In this document: in pieces, positions 36,798-44,405 of the stretch | Layout: the number at the start of each line of letters is the position of its first letter | How positions within the stretch are numbered: the stretch's first letter is position 1 | Notes under the pieces: model-generated | Seen by the model: only the letters and a program-made list of their open reading frames with translations | What the model was told of the DNA's origin: nothing | The model's database searches: none | Program-made: the position numbers and the translations under genes | Assembly: GCF_031157255.1 (NCBI RefSeq) | Contig: NZ_JAVIFX010000014.1 | Location: 1 to 64,000, forward strand | Direction of reading: 5' to 3' | Origin: Bradyrhizobium sp. LHD-71 | GTDB lineage: Bacteria; Pseudomonadota; Alphaproteobacteria; Rhizobiales; Xanthobacteraceae | Length of the DNA stretch: 64,000 bases

Positions 36798-37655
36798 TCA
36801 GGCGGCCCGGCGGCGGGCGCGGCGCTTCGGGGCCTGCGCGGCGGATCGGCGCGAGGTGCCGCGCGCCCGGCGGGCCGTCGGCCGCCGTCCGAGGCTTTGC
36901 TTGAGCGCCTGCATCAGGTCGGCGGGTTGCTCCTCCGCCTCCTCGCGATCGGGCACCTCGATGGTCTTGCCGGCGGCCTTGCGGCGGACAAGCTTCTTCA
37001 GTGCCATTTCGTACTTGTCCTTGAACTTGCGCGGATCGAACTTCGCAGCCTTGGTGTCGAGGATATGGGCGGCGAGGTTGACCATCTCCTTGGAGACGCG
37101 TGGGCTCGGAATATCCCGGAAGTAGTCCGCTTCATCGCGAAGCTCGTACGGGTATCTCAGCGTGGTGCCGAGCAGGCCCTTGCCGAGCGGCTTCAACGCC
37201 ATCACGTGCTCGCGGTTCGTGAGGACGATGCGGCCGAGCGCCACCTTGCCCTTGCGCTTCATGGCATCGCGAATGACGGCGAAGGCGTCGGCGCCGGACT
37301 TGCCGTTCGGCGCGATGTAGTAGGGGCGGTCGAGATAGCGCTCGTCGATCTCGTCCTGCGGCACGAAATCGTCGATCTCGATCGTGTGGGTGCTTTCGAC
37401 CTCGACGGCTTCGAGCTCCTCTTCCTCGATCTCGACGTAGCGTCCTTTGGAAACCTCATAGCCGCGGCCCTTGTTCTCCTTGTTCACCACGCGGCCGGTT
37501 TCGGAATCGACCATCTGCTGCCGCAGCCGATTGCCGGTCCGCTTGTTGATCTGATGAAAGTGCGTTTTCTCGGCTGCGGTGGATGCCGGATAAAGCGCGA
37601 TCGGACAGGTGACGAGCGACAGCTTCAGAAAGCCCTTCCAGTATGCGCGCGGCAT
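36798..37655 (-). CDS. ku: Ku protein (non-homologous end joining)
   Basis: A 285-residue bacterial Ku that binds DNA double-strand ends and recruits LigD. It starts MPRAYWKGFLKLSLVTCP, the classic Ku N-terminus, followed by the HFHQINKRTGNRLRQQ core, KGRYVEIEEEEL, and the beta-barrel region to about residue 230. The last 40 residues are a strongly basic Arg/Ala tail, as in proteins with added DNA affinity. No ligD lies in the window. An exact EcfG promoter (37720-37744) precedes it with a leader of about 57 bases, suggesting induction by the general stress response. Confidence 0.95.
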   Translation of the reverse strand: MPRAYWKGFLKLSLVTCPIALYPASTAAEKTHFHQINKRTGNRLRQQMVDSETGRVVNKENKGRGYEVSKGRYVEIEEEELEAVEVESTHTIEIDDFVPQDEIDERYLDRPYYIAPNGKSGADAFAVIRDAMKRKGKVALGRIVLTNREHVMALKPLGKGLLGTTLRYPYELRDEADYFRDIPSPRVSKEMVNLAAHILDTKAAKFDPRKFKDKYEMALKKLVRRKAAGKTIEVPDREEAEEQPADLMQALKQSLGRRPTARRARGTSRRSAAQAPKRRARRRAA

Positions 37656-37719
37656 CTCGCTGCTCCGTTTTCATCGGTCACCGATTTCATGAGAAACCGG
37701 CCATCAGGCACGAGTTTTC

Positions 37720-37744
37720 AACGGCAGCAGACACGTATCGTTCC
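37720..37744 (-). promoter_or_regulatory. EcfG-type general stress promoter upstream of ku
   Basis: On the minus strand this reads GGAAC-N16-CGTT, the exact consensus I know for alphaproteobacterial EcfG/RpoE2 sigma factors. The -10 end is 65 bases from the ku ATG. No other gene start follows between it and ku. Confidence 0.7.
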
Positions 37745-37764
37745 GTGCGGTAGGGGGCGTCGGC

Positions 37765-38778
37765 TCAGAGGCGAAAAAGCCCCAGGCCGGTGATGATCTC
37801 CTCCTTCGTTTGTTCGGTGATAGCCCGGCCGCGCTTTGCGCCTGTTCGCAGCATGTCCATGATGGCGTCCGGATCGCGGCCGAGTGCCGCGCGGCGTTCC
37901 CGGATCGGCGCGATCGTCGCTTGAAGAATGTTCGTCAGCCGCCGCTTCAACGCCATGTCGCCGAGGCCGCCGCGTCGATACTGCGCCTTCAGATCGGCGA
38001 CCGCTTCGACATCCGGGTCGAAGGCGTCGAGATAGATGAAGACGACATTGCCTTCGACCTGTCCCGGGTCGGATGCACGAAGGTGATTGGGATCGGTGTA
38101 CATGCGCTGCACGGCAGCGGCGATCTCCGAGTCACTCGCAGACAGCGGCACGGCGTTGCCCTGGGACTTGCTCATCTTCGCATCGCCATCGACGCCGGGC
38201 AGGCGCCCCGTCTGCGAAATCAGCGCTCTTGCCTCCGGCAGCAACGGATGGCCGATCTGCCGGTTCAGCCGGCGGACCAGCTCATTGGTCTGCTCGATGA
38301 TTGGCACCTGGTCGTCACCGACCGGAACCACGGTGGCCTTGAACGCGGTTATGTCAGCCGCCTGCGCTGCCGGATAGCACAGGAAGCCCGCGGGAATATC
38401 GCGACCGAAGCCTCGCATCCGTATCTCGTCCTTGATGGTCGGGTTGCGCTCGAGCCGGGCGACGGACACGAAATTGAGGTAGAGAAGCGTCAGCTCCGCC
38501 AGAGCCAGCAAGGCGGATTGAACGCAGATCGTGGACAGCTCCGGATCGATGCCGATCGCGAGATAATCCAATGCGACTTCGATGACGTTGCGACGCACCT
38601 TGGCCGGATCGTCGGCATTGTCGGTGAGGGCCTGAGCATCGGCGAGCAGCACGTATTGCTCGTGGGTATGCTGCAGCGTCACGCGGTTGCGAAGCGAGCC
38701 GACATAGTGTCCGAGATGCAGTGGTCCCGTGGTCCGGTCGCCGGTCAGGATCACCGGACGCGAGGAAGAAGAGGGCAT
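37765..38778 (-). CDS. trpS: Tryptophanyl-tRNA synthetase, auxiliary TrpRS II type
   Basis: A 337-residue class I aminoacyl-tRNA synthetase that charges tRNA-Trp. The HIGH motif is HLGH at residues 21-24 within LTGDRTTGPLHLGHYVGSL, and KMSKS lies in VDGDAKMSKSQGNA. This N-terminal form, together with RASDPGQVEGN, matches as I recall it the second TrpRS of Deinococcus radiodurans (TrpRS II) rather than the usual housekeeping enzyme with a G-V-Q-P-T-G start. The ATG at 38778 is preferred over an in-frame TTG at 38784 that falls inside a hairpin. The Shine-Dalgarno GGAG is held in that hairpin (38780-38800). A separate housekeeping trpS probably exists elsewhere. Confidence 0.93.
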   Translation of the reverse strand: MPSSSSRPVILTGDRTTGPLHLGHYVGSLRNRVTLQHTHEQYVLLADAQALTDNADDPAKVRRNVIEVALDYLAIGIDPELSTICVQSALLALAELTLLYLNFVSVARLERNPTIKDEIRMRGFGRDIPAGFLCYPAAQAADITAFKATVVPVGDDQVPIIEQTNELVRRLNRQIGHPLLPEARALISQTGRLPGVDGDAKMSKSQGNAVPLSASDSEIAAAVQRMYTDPNHLRASDPGQVEGNVVFIYLDAFDPDVEAVADLKAQYRRGGLGDMALKRRLTNILQATIAPIRERRAALGRDPDAIMDMLRTGAKRGRAITEQTKEEIITGLGLFRL

Positions 38779-38779
38779 T

Positions 38780-38800
38780 GGCAATTCTCCGAGAATTGCC
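38780..38800 (-). promoter_or_regulatory. RNA hairpin enclosing the trpS ribosome-binding site
   Basis: On the transcript the sequence is GGCAATTCT-CGG-AGAATTGCC followed by one A and the ATG. The 9-bp stem is perfect. The likely Shine-Dalgarno GGAG spans the loop and the first stem base, eight bases from the ATG. The structure could gate ribosome access. Confidence 0.6.
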
Positions 38801-39130
38801 GCTGCTGTCGCCGGACGAAATTTTCTGAAAAAACCTGGCCGCCGAGAGCAGCGGCTGAGGTCAAAGGTTATTGACTGGCCGCGCTTAGATCGCGGGCCAC
38901 CAGCATTGCGTGGTGAGCGGCAGGCGGTTCGTCATGGAGCCATCATAGCAGTCTGGTGCGCTGCGCCAAGAAAGGAATATCGGTCCGCGACTTTTGAAAT
39001 GATCTCTTTTCAAATTTTGCGCCGGCGGAGTGCGCCGGATTCATGAAAACTATATCTCGGCGCCACAAAGGTGGAACCTAACGGCGGTCTGAGGTTTAAG
39101 CCTTGCCCGCCCACAATCCTGCATAGGCGC
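38801..39130. other. 330-bp divergent intergenic region
   Basis: This lies between trpS (minus) and the HtrA-like gene (plus). It includes the leader of trpS and an AT-rich stretch around 38990-39060 that could hold promoters in either direction. A GGAAC at 39073-39077 has no good CGTT partner, so I do not call an EcfG site. I see no RNA gene or ORF. Confidence 0.6.
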
Positions 39131-40225
39131 ATGAGAAACCTGCTTCGCGCTATCCTGCTTCTCGCCGTCGTGCTCGGTGGACTCTGGCTGTTGCAGCCGC
39201 ACCTGAGACAAATGTTTTCTGCGGCAACCGAACAGCGGGCGATCGCGCCACGCGGAGCGTTGGCGGACTACGAGCAAACTGCGATCAGCCTGTTCGAGCG
39301 CGTCTCGCCGTCGGTGGTGCAGGTCGTGGTGCAGCGACATGGATCGCCGATCCAGGGCGAGGATCACGCGGGCGGGCAGCAAGGCAGCGGCACGGGCTTC
39401 CTCTGGGACGGCGCCGGCAACATCGTCACAAACGCGCATGTGGTCGGCGACAGCGATCAGGTGATGATCCGCACCTCGACGGGCGACGTGATGCCGGCAG
39501 AAGTCGTCGGACGCGCGCCGAACTACGATCTCGCCGTCGTGCGGATTGCCGCGCGCGGCACATTGCCCCCGCCGGTATCGGTCGGATCGTCTTCCGATCT
39601 GAAGGTGGGCCAGTCGGTGTTTGCGATCGGCAATCCGTTCGGACTCGATCAATCGCTGACCACGGGCATCATCAGCGCGCTGAAACGGCGGATGCCGACC
39701 GCGGGCGGCCGCGAGGTCGCCGATGTGATCCAGACCGACGCTGCCATCAACCCGGGAAACTCCGGCGGACCGCTGCTGGATTCCGGCGGACGGCTGATCG
39801 GCGTCAACACCGCGATCCTCTCACCGTCCGGCACCAACGCCGGCATCGGCTTCGCGATCCCGGTCGACATCGTCAACCGGGTGGTGCCGGAACTGATCCG
39901 CACCGGCCGCGTGCCGACGCCCGGCATCGGCATCGTTGCCGCAAACGAGAGCGTTGCGACCCGGCTCGGCGCCGACGGCGTCGTCATCGTCAATGTCGCG
40001 CCGGGATCGCCGGCGGCCCGTGCCGGCTTGCGCGGCGTCGACATGAGGACGGGGACGGTCGGCGACGTGATCGTCGAAGCGAACGGCAACCCGGTGCGTC
40101 GTCTGGCCGATCTGACCGATGTTCTGGAAAAGACCAAGATCGACGACAACGTCACCTTGACGGTGCTGCGCGACGGCGCACGGCGCAACATATCGGTCGG
40201 CGTCGTCGATATTTCCCGAAGCTAG
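39131..40225 (+). CDS. HtrA/DegP-like trypsin-type serine protease
   Basis: A 364-residue S1C-family protease. A single N-terminal hydrophobic segment (LLRAILLLAVVLGGLWLL) anchors it to the membrane or acts as a signal. The catalytic triad is His in TNAHVV, Asp in NYDLAVV and Ser in NPGNSGGPLL. One PDZ domain follows (from about residue 255 to the end), so it resembles DegS-type rather than two-PDZ DegP. It probably acts in envelope protein quality control or signalling. The ATG at 39131 is chosen because the leader begins there. Confidence 0.9.
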   Translation: MRNLLRAILLLAVVLGGLWLLQPHLRQMFSAATEQRAIAPRGALADYEQTAISLFERVSPSVVQVVVQRHGSPIQGEDHAGGQQGSGTGFLWDGAGNIVTNAHVVGDSDQVMIRTSTGDVMPAEVVGRAPNYDLAVVRIAARGTLPPPVSVGSSSDLKVGQSVFAIGNPFGLDQSLTTGIISALKRRMPTAGGREVADVIQTDAAINPGNSGGPLLDSGGRLIGVNTAILSPSGTNAGIGFAIPVDIVNRVVPELIRTGRVPTPGIGIVAANESVATRLGADGVVIVNVAPGSPAARAGLRGVDMRTGTVGDVIVEANGNPVRRLADLTDVLEKTKIDDNVTLTVLRDGARRNISVGVVDISRS

Positions 40226-40431
40226 GCGATCTGCGCTCGACGGTCACGCCTGGAAGCTTGCCGGCTTCGCCCCTTGCACCGTTCAACGACGCAGAAACGA
40301 TCGCTGCAGGCCTGCCGCGCCAAGAGTTCGAAGCCAGCGTGCCACGGTGTGGAATGCGCGAACAACTTTTGGCGGCCGCCGGCGATTGCATGACATGATC
40401 GAATTTCGAGAAGTCATAAGGGGCCACACCA

Positions 40432-41487
40432 ATGATGGCGCTGGGAGGGAAGGTCGATCTGCTCTGCGGAAGGGCCGGCGGTATCACGCGTAACAGCGGG
40501 CTGGACGCAGCCTGTTCGGTTGCTCGTACGGTCGGCGCGATCGCTCTTGCCGCATGCGCAATGGTTGTCGCGGCGCCAACGCTGGCGCAGGCGTGGCCCG
40601 ACCGCCCGGTGAAGGTGATCGTGCCGTTCCCGGCCGGCGGATCGAACGATGTAGTGGCCCGCATCTTTGCCAAGGTGCTTGGCGAGAAGCTCGGCCAGCC
40701 GTTCGTCATCGAGAACAGGGCGGGCGCCAATGGCAATCTCGGCGCTGCCGCGGTGGCGGCCGCCCCGCCTGACGGCTACACGCTGCTGTTCACCAGCACC
40801 GGCCCGCTCGTCTATAACAAGGTCATCTACAAATCGAGCATGACCTTTGATCCGGCGAAGGACTTCACGCCGATCGTCGAGGTGGCGAAAATACCGCTGA
40901 TCATCGCCTCGAATTTGACGCTTCCCGCGAAAAGCTTCCAGGAGATGGTCGCTTATGCCAAGGCCAACCCGGGCAAGGTGACCTTCGCGTCACCAGGCAA
41001 CGGTTCGATGGGTCATCTCACCGCCGACCTCGTGCAGACGAACCTGGGCTTCCGGCTGACGCATGTGCCGTATCGCGGCTCGGCGCCGGCGATGAACGAC
41101 CTGCTCGGCGGCGTCGTCAATATCAATGTCGATTTTGCATCGAACTATGCGCCGCATGTGCAGGCCGGCACTTTGCGGGCACTCGCCATCACTGCGCCCA
41201 AGCGGTGGTCGCTGCTGCCGGATGCGCCGACCTTGTCCGAACTGGGGATGCCCGATTTCGACGCGACAGGCTGGATCGCCATCGTCGGCCCCGCCGGAAT
41301 CCCTGTCGAGGCCGTCGGCAAGATCAACAAGGCGGCGAACGATTTCATTGCCACCCGTGAGGGAATCGAGGCGCTCGAAAAACAGGGCATGGTTCCGGTC
41401 GGCGGTTCGGCAGAGAATCTGCGCAGCTTCATGGCCTCCGAGCTTGAAAAATGGCGGCCGGCGGCGGAGAAGATCACGCCGGAGTGA
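40432..41487 (+). CDS. Tripartite tricarboxylate transporter receptor (Bug family)
   Basis: A 351-residue Bug receptor. The leader is long: a polar N-terminus precedes the hydrophobic segment TVGAIALAACAMVVAAPTLAQ, so an internal start is possible. Motifs are KVIVPFPAGGSND, IENRAGANGN and PDGYT. It is followed after 17 bases by an amidohydrolase. This repeats the Bug-plus-amidohydrolase pairing seen at 32.2-34.2 kb. Confidence 0.92.
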   Translation: MMALGGKVDLLCGRAGGITRNSGLDAACSVARTVGAIALAACAMVVAAPTLAQAWPDRPVKVIVPFPAGGSNDVVARIFAKVLGEKLGQPFVIENRAGANGNLGAAAVAAAPPDGYTLLFTSTGPLVYNKVIYKSSMTFDPAKDFTPIVEVAKIPLIIASNLTLPAKSFQEMVAYAKANPGKVTFASPGNGSMGHLTADLVQTNLGFRLTHVPYRGSAPAMNDLLGGVVNINVDFASNYAPHVQAGTLRALAITAPKRWSLLPDAPTLSELGMPDFDATGWIAIVGPAGIPVEAVGKINKAANDFIATREGIEALEKQGMVPVGGSAENLRSFMASELEKWRPAAEKITPE

Positions 41488-41504
41488 CGGCGGGATCACG
41501 TTCG

Positions 41505-42350
41505 ATGCAACAGACTGATGCGGAGCAGGTGAGGGGGCGTTCGAGCGAGGGTCCCCTGGTCGACACCCACGCACATGCCTACACGCTCGACATGCCGCTG
41601 AGCCCGACGGCGTGGCACCGGCCGCCGCATGACGCGCCGATCGAGGCTTATATCAAGGAGCTCGATGCACATGGGGTCACTCACGCGGTGCTTGCCGGCG
41701 CGAGCATATTTGGAGACTATAACGACTATCAGATCGCGGCATTGCGCAAGTATCCGCGCCTGCGCGGCACGGTGATCCTGAACAATCCGGCGACCGATCG
41801 CTACATCCTCGAGATGATGAAGGCCGACGGCGTGGTCGGCGTCCGCTTTCAGCGCCGCAACGTCGCGAACCCACCCGACTTGTCTTCGCCGGAGTACAAG
41901 CTGCTGCTTCGGCGCATCGCCGATCTCGATTGGCATGTGCATCTTCTCGAGAACGACGGCGAACGGATCATCGCGCCGATCGCCGCGCTCGAGACGGCCG
42001 GCGTCAAGCTGGTGATCGATCATTTCGGCCGCCCCGATCCGGCAAGGGGCGTCAATTGCGAAGGCTTCAAGGCGGTTCTTCGCTCGGTCGAGAAGGGCAA
42101 CACCTGGGTCAAGCTCTCGGCCGGCTACCGCCAGGGATCGGGCGAGGTGGCGAAGACCCTTGCCGCCGAACTGCTGAAGACGGCCGGGCCGGAGCGGTTG
42201 TTCTGGGGCAGCGACTGGCCGTTCGCCGCCTTCGAGGACAAGGTCTCCTATGCGGACACGATCCGCGATTTCTTCGACTGGATTCCCGACCCTGCCGCAC
42301 GACGGAAGATCGGCGGGGAGACAGCATTCCGCTTCTATTTCGGCGAGTGA
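41505..42350 (+). CDS. Amidohydrolase family protein (PDC hydrolase-like)
   Basis: A 281-residue amidohydrolase-2 family enzyme. Metal ligands are His22 and His24 in VDTHAHA, with VIDHFGRPDP and the metal Asp in FWGSDWPFA. This pattern is like 2-pyrone-4,6-dicarboxylate hydrolase (LigI) and related lactonases. The ATG at 41505 is 17 bases past the Bug stop. It probably hydrolyses a cyclic ester or lactone carboxylate brought in by that receptor. The substrate is not proven. Confidence 0.88.
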   Translation: MQQTDAEQVRGRSSEGPLVDTHAHAYTLDMPLSPTAWHRPPHDAPIEAYIKELDAHGVTHAVLAGASIFGDYNDYQIAALRKYPRLRGTVILNNPATDRYILEMMKADGVVGVRFQRRNVANPPDLSSPEYKLLLRRIADLDWHVHLLENDGERIIAPIAALETAGVKLVIDHFGRPDPARGVNCEGFKAVLRSVEKGNTWVKLSAGYRQGSGEVAKTLAAELLKTAGPERLFWGSDWPFAAFEDKVSYADTIRDFFDWIPDPAARRKIGGETAFRFYFGE

Positions 42351-42418
42351 CTTGGCGCTCGGATCACGTCGCGGCGGGACGGCCGCGGGCATGACGGCAA
42401 CCTAATTTTCGTTATGCA

Positions 42419-43333
42419 CTAATTGCCGGCCGCGGCTTCATTCTTTTTGGCACCTTTGTCGGTCCATTCAGGCGGCAGTCCGAGCCTGTCGCCGACGACT
42501 CCGACAAGTCCGGGCGCCCGGCCGTAGCTCTCGCATGCGGCGTACTTGGGCGCGAGGCCCACGGCGGAATTGATCTTTTGCAAGGAGGGGATGCTCGGCG
42601 TGGTCTTCTTGAAGGGGCTTTCGCCTTTGACGAGCAGATAGCCGAAATCGTCGCCGAATGCGGCAGCGAGGTCGTACGCGTCGCTGGCCTTCGATGCTTT
42701 GGGCGAGCTGAACAGCGCGGTCGCGCCCCGTCCCCAGAGCATCGCCGCCTGCTGCTGACCGAATTGATCGATCGCCTCGGCCTCAAGCGAAAGATTGCCC
42801 AGGCCGATCGGAATACGCGGTATCGGCACCGGCGCGCCCATGTCCACGAATTTCGTGCCGATCGAGACGGCGGCGGAAAGGCCAGCCGCGACCTCGTCGG
42901 TTTCCGTTGCCTGCGTGACGACGGCGCGGACGGTCAGGTCGGCCGGCAGCTCAGGCGCGACGACCGTGAAGCGGTCGCTGAGGCTGACACATAGCGCGCG
43001 GTTGATGGCATTCGCCACCAGCGCGCGCTGTCGGTCGGTCAGCTTCGGCGCCGCCGTTGCCGTGAACGACGCGGGGACGATTCTGACGGTCTTCGCCTCC
43101 TGCACGAAGGGCTTGTTGACGTGAATATGCGACTTTGTGAGCATGCCGTCGGACGGGGCAAGACCGCCATAGGACGACAAGGTGCGCCCCTGCACCAGCG
43201 GAGCGGACGCGCAGGCCGGCAGCAGACTGACAATGGCCAGGGCGAGGACGGCGCGTGCCGGGCCGAGGCGCAGTCCCGCGTGGCGCCGTGTCGGCAAGGT
43301 GTATCTCTCGTGAACTCTGGCAAGACCGCGCAT
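42419..43333 (-). CDS. DUF3313-like lipoprotein
   Basis: A 304-residue protein with a hydrophobic leader ending in the lipobox LLPACASAP, so it is likely a lipoprotein. The segment SSYGGLAPSDGMLTKS is typical of the DUF3313 family, as I recall it. The rest is a mixed alpha/beta domain with an IGTKFVDMGAPVPIP stretch. Function unknown; outer-membrane location is likely. It is convergent with the amidohydrolase. The N-terminus before the leader is long, so an internal start is possible. Confidence 0.78.
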   Translation of the reverse strand: MRGLARVHERYTLPTRRHAGLRLGPARAVLALAIVSLLPACASAPLVQGRTLSSYGGLAPSDGMLTKSHIHVNKPFVQEAKTVRIVPASFTATAAPKLTDRQRALVANAINRALCVSLSDRFTVVAPELPADLTVRAVVTQATETDEVAAGLSAAVSIGTKFVDMGAPVPIPRIPIGLGNLSLEAEAIDQFGQQQAAMLWGRGATALFSSPKASKASDAYDLAAAFGDDFGYLLVKGESPFKKTTPSIPSLQKINSAVGLAPKYAACESYGRAPGLVGVVGDRLGLPPEWTDKGAKKNEAAAGN

Positions 43334-43676
43334 TCGCCCCCCAAGTGTTACCTCGGGATCTCAATAGACCGCTCTCCTGGACCAAAATCTGGCCTCAGAT
43401 GTCTGAACATTTCTGTGCGACGGCTTTTTGTGTCGAAACATGTCTGGCCGGTCTGCAGACAGAATTTCGTTACAAATTTGTCCTCTGAGCTGTCGTAGCC
43501 GGGCATAGTCGCTCGACGAACGGCGTCGCTTCGCTCGCCTATAGCCGTTCGAAGAACGGCGTCGCTTCGCTCGCCTATGACCCGGCATCCCGCTTAGGGG
43601 CGCAGTGCCTTCCTGATCGGGATGGCCGGGTCAAAGCCCGGCCATGACAAAGACCGCGACCATTCCGTACCCGCCG
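43334..43676. other. 343-bp gene-free region with repeats
   Basis: This divergent region between the lipoprotein gene and the response regulator holds the tandem repeat at 43518-43578. A GGCCGGGTCAAAGCCCGGCC palindrome lies around 43624-43643. The first ATG of the response-regulator frame (43644) falls in that repeat, so the true start is probably 43677. No other gene is seen. Confidence 0.65.
43518..43578 (+). repeat. Tandem 25-bp extragenic repeat, two copies
   Basis: The 25-mer begins GAACGGCGTCGCTTC and ends GCTCGCCTAT. It occurs at 43518-43542 and 43554-43578, identical and 36 bases apart. The same unit with one mismatch is inside the palindromic element at 12061-12085. The copies at 12061 and 43554 follow a GCCGTTCG half that pairs with GAACGGC. 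Confidence 0.85.
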
Positions 43677-44405
43677 ATGACCAAGCACACGCCTCAAATT
43701 CTCGTTGTCGATGACGATTCCGAGATCCGAAAGCTTTTGTCCCGCTACTTGCAGGAGCAGGGATTTCGCGTGCGGCTCGCGGCCAATTGCAAGGAGGTCC
43801 ATGAGCGGCTCGTCACCAATCAGATCGATCTCATCGTTCTCGATGTGATGTTGCCGGATGGTTCGGGGCTTGATCTGTGCCGCAACCTGCGTTCGCAGCG
43901 CTCCAAGGTCCCGATCATCCTGTTGACGGCCCTCAAAGAGGACGTCGACCGGATCATTGGCCTCGAGACCGGCGCTGACGACTATCTCGGCAAGCCGTTC
44001 AATCCGCGCGAGCTCGTGGCCCGCATTCGCGCGGTGCTGCGGCGCGGTCAGGTCTCCCGCTCCGCGCCGGGCGAGGCGGCGCGTTATCACTTCGAAGGTT
44101 TCGTGGCGGACCCTTTCACCCGCACACTGACCGATCCGGATGGCGGCGACATACAGCTCACCGGGGCCGAGTTCGATCTGCTCATGACATTCCTGGATCG
44201 GCCCGGCCGCGTGCTCTCGCGCGATCAGCTTCTCGACCTGACGCGCGGACGCGACGGTGACGTCCTCGACCGTTCGATTGACGTGCTGATCAGCCGTCTC
44301 CGCCGGAAGCTTTCGGACGGTGGCGCGGCGCAGATGTTCAAGACCGTCCGCAATGGCGGCTACCAGCTTGCCACCAAGGTGAGTGTCATGGATCGGTCGA
44401 CGTGA
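43677..44405 (+). CDS. OmpR/PhoB-family response regulator
   Basis: A 242-residue response regulator. The receiver (residues 1 to about 120) has VVDDDSE, the phospho-Asp in IVLDVMLPDGSG, and Lys in LGKPFNP. The C-terminal winged-helix DNA-binding domain has RDQLLDLTRGRDGDVLDRSIDVLISRLRRKL. I choose ATG 43677 over 43644, which lies in a repeat. Its stop overlaps the start of the histidine kinase by four bases, so the pair is translationally coupled. Confidence 0.93.
   Translation: MTKHTPQILVVDDDSEIRKLLSRYLQEQGFRVRLAANCKEVHERLVTNQIDLIVLDVMLPDGSGLDLCRNLRSQRSKVPIILLTALKEDVDRIIGLETGADDYLGKPFNPRELVARIRAVLRRGQVSRSAPGEAARYHFEGFVADPFTRTLTDPDGGDIQLTGAEFDLLMTFLDRPGRVLSRDQLLDLTRGRDGDVLDRSIDVLISRLRRKLSDGGAAQMFKTVRNGGYQLATKVSVMDRST

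Noticed and set aside
39073-39097. Possible EcfG promoter before the HtrA-like gene
   Set aside because: GGAAC is present, but the sequence at the required distance is GTTT or GGTT rather than CGTT at N16-17.
43518-43578. Possible CRISPR (two identical 25-mers 36 bases apart)
   Set aside because: There are only two units, the spacer is 11 bases and partly palindromic, no cas genes are present, and a third copy occurs in an unrelated palindromic element.
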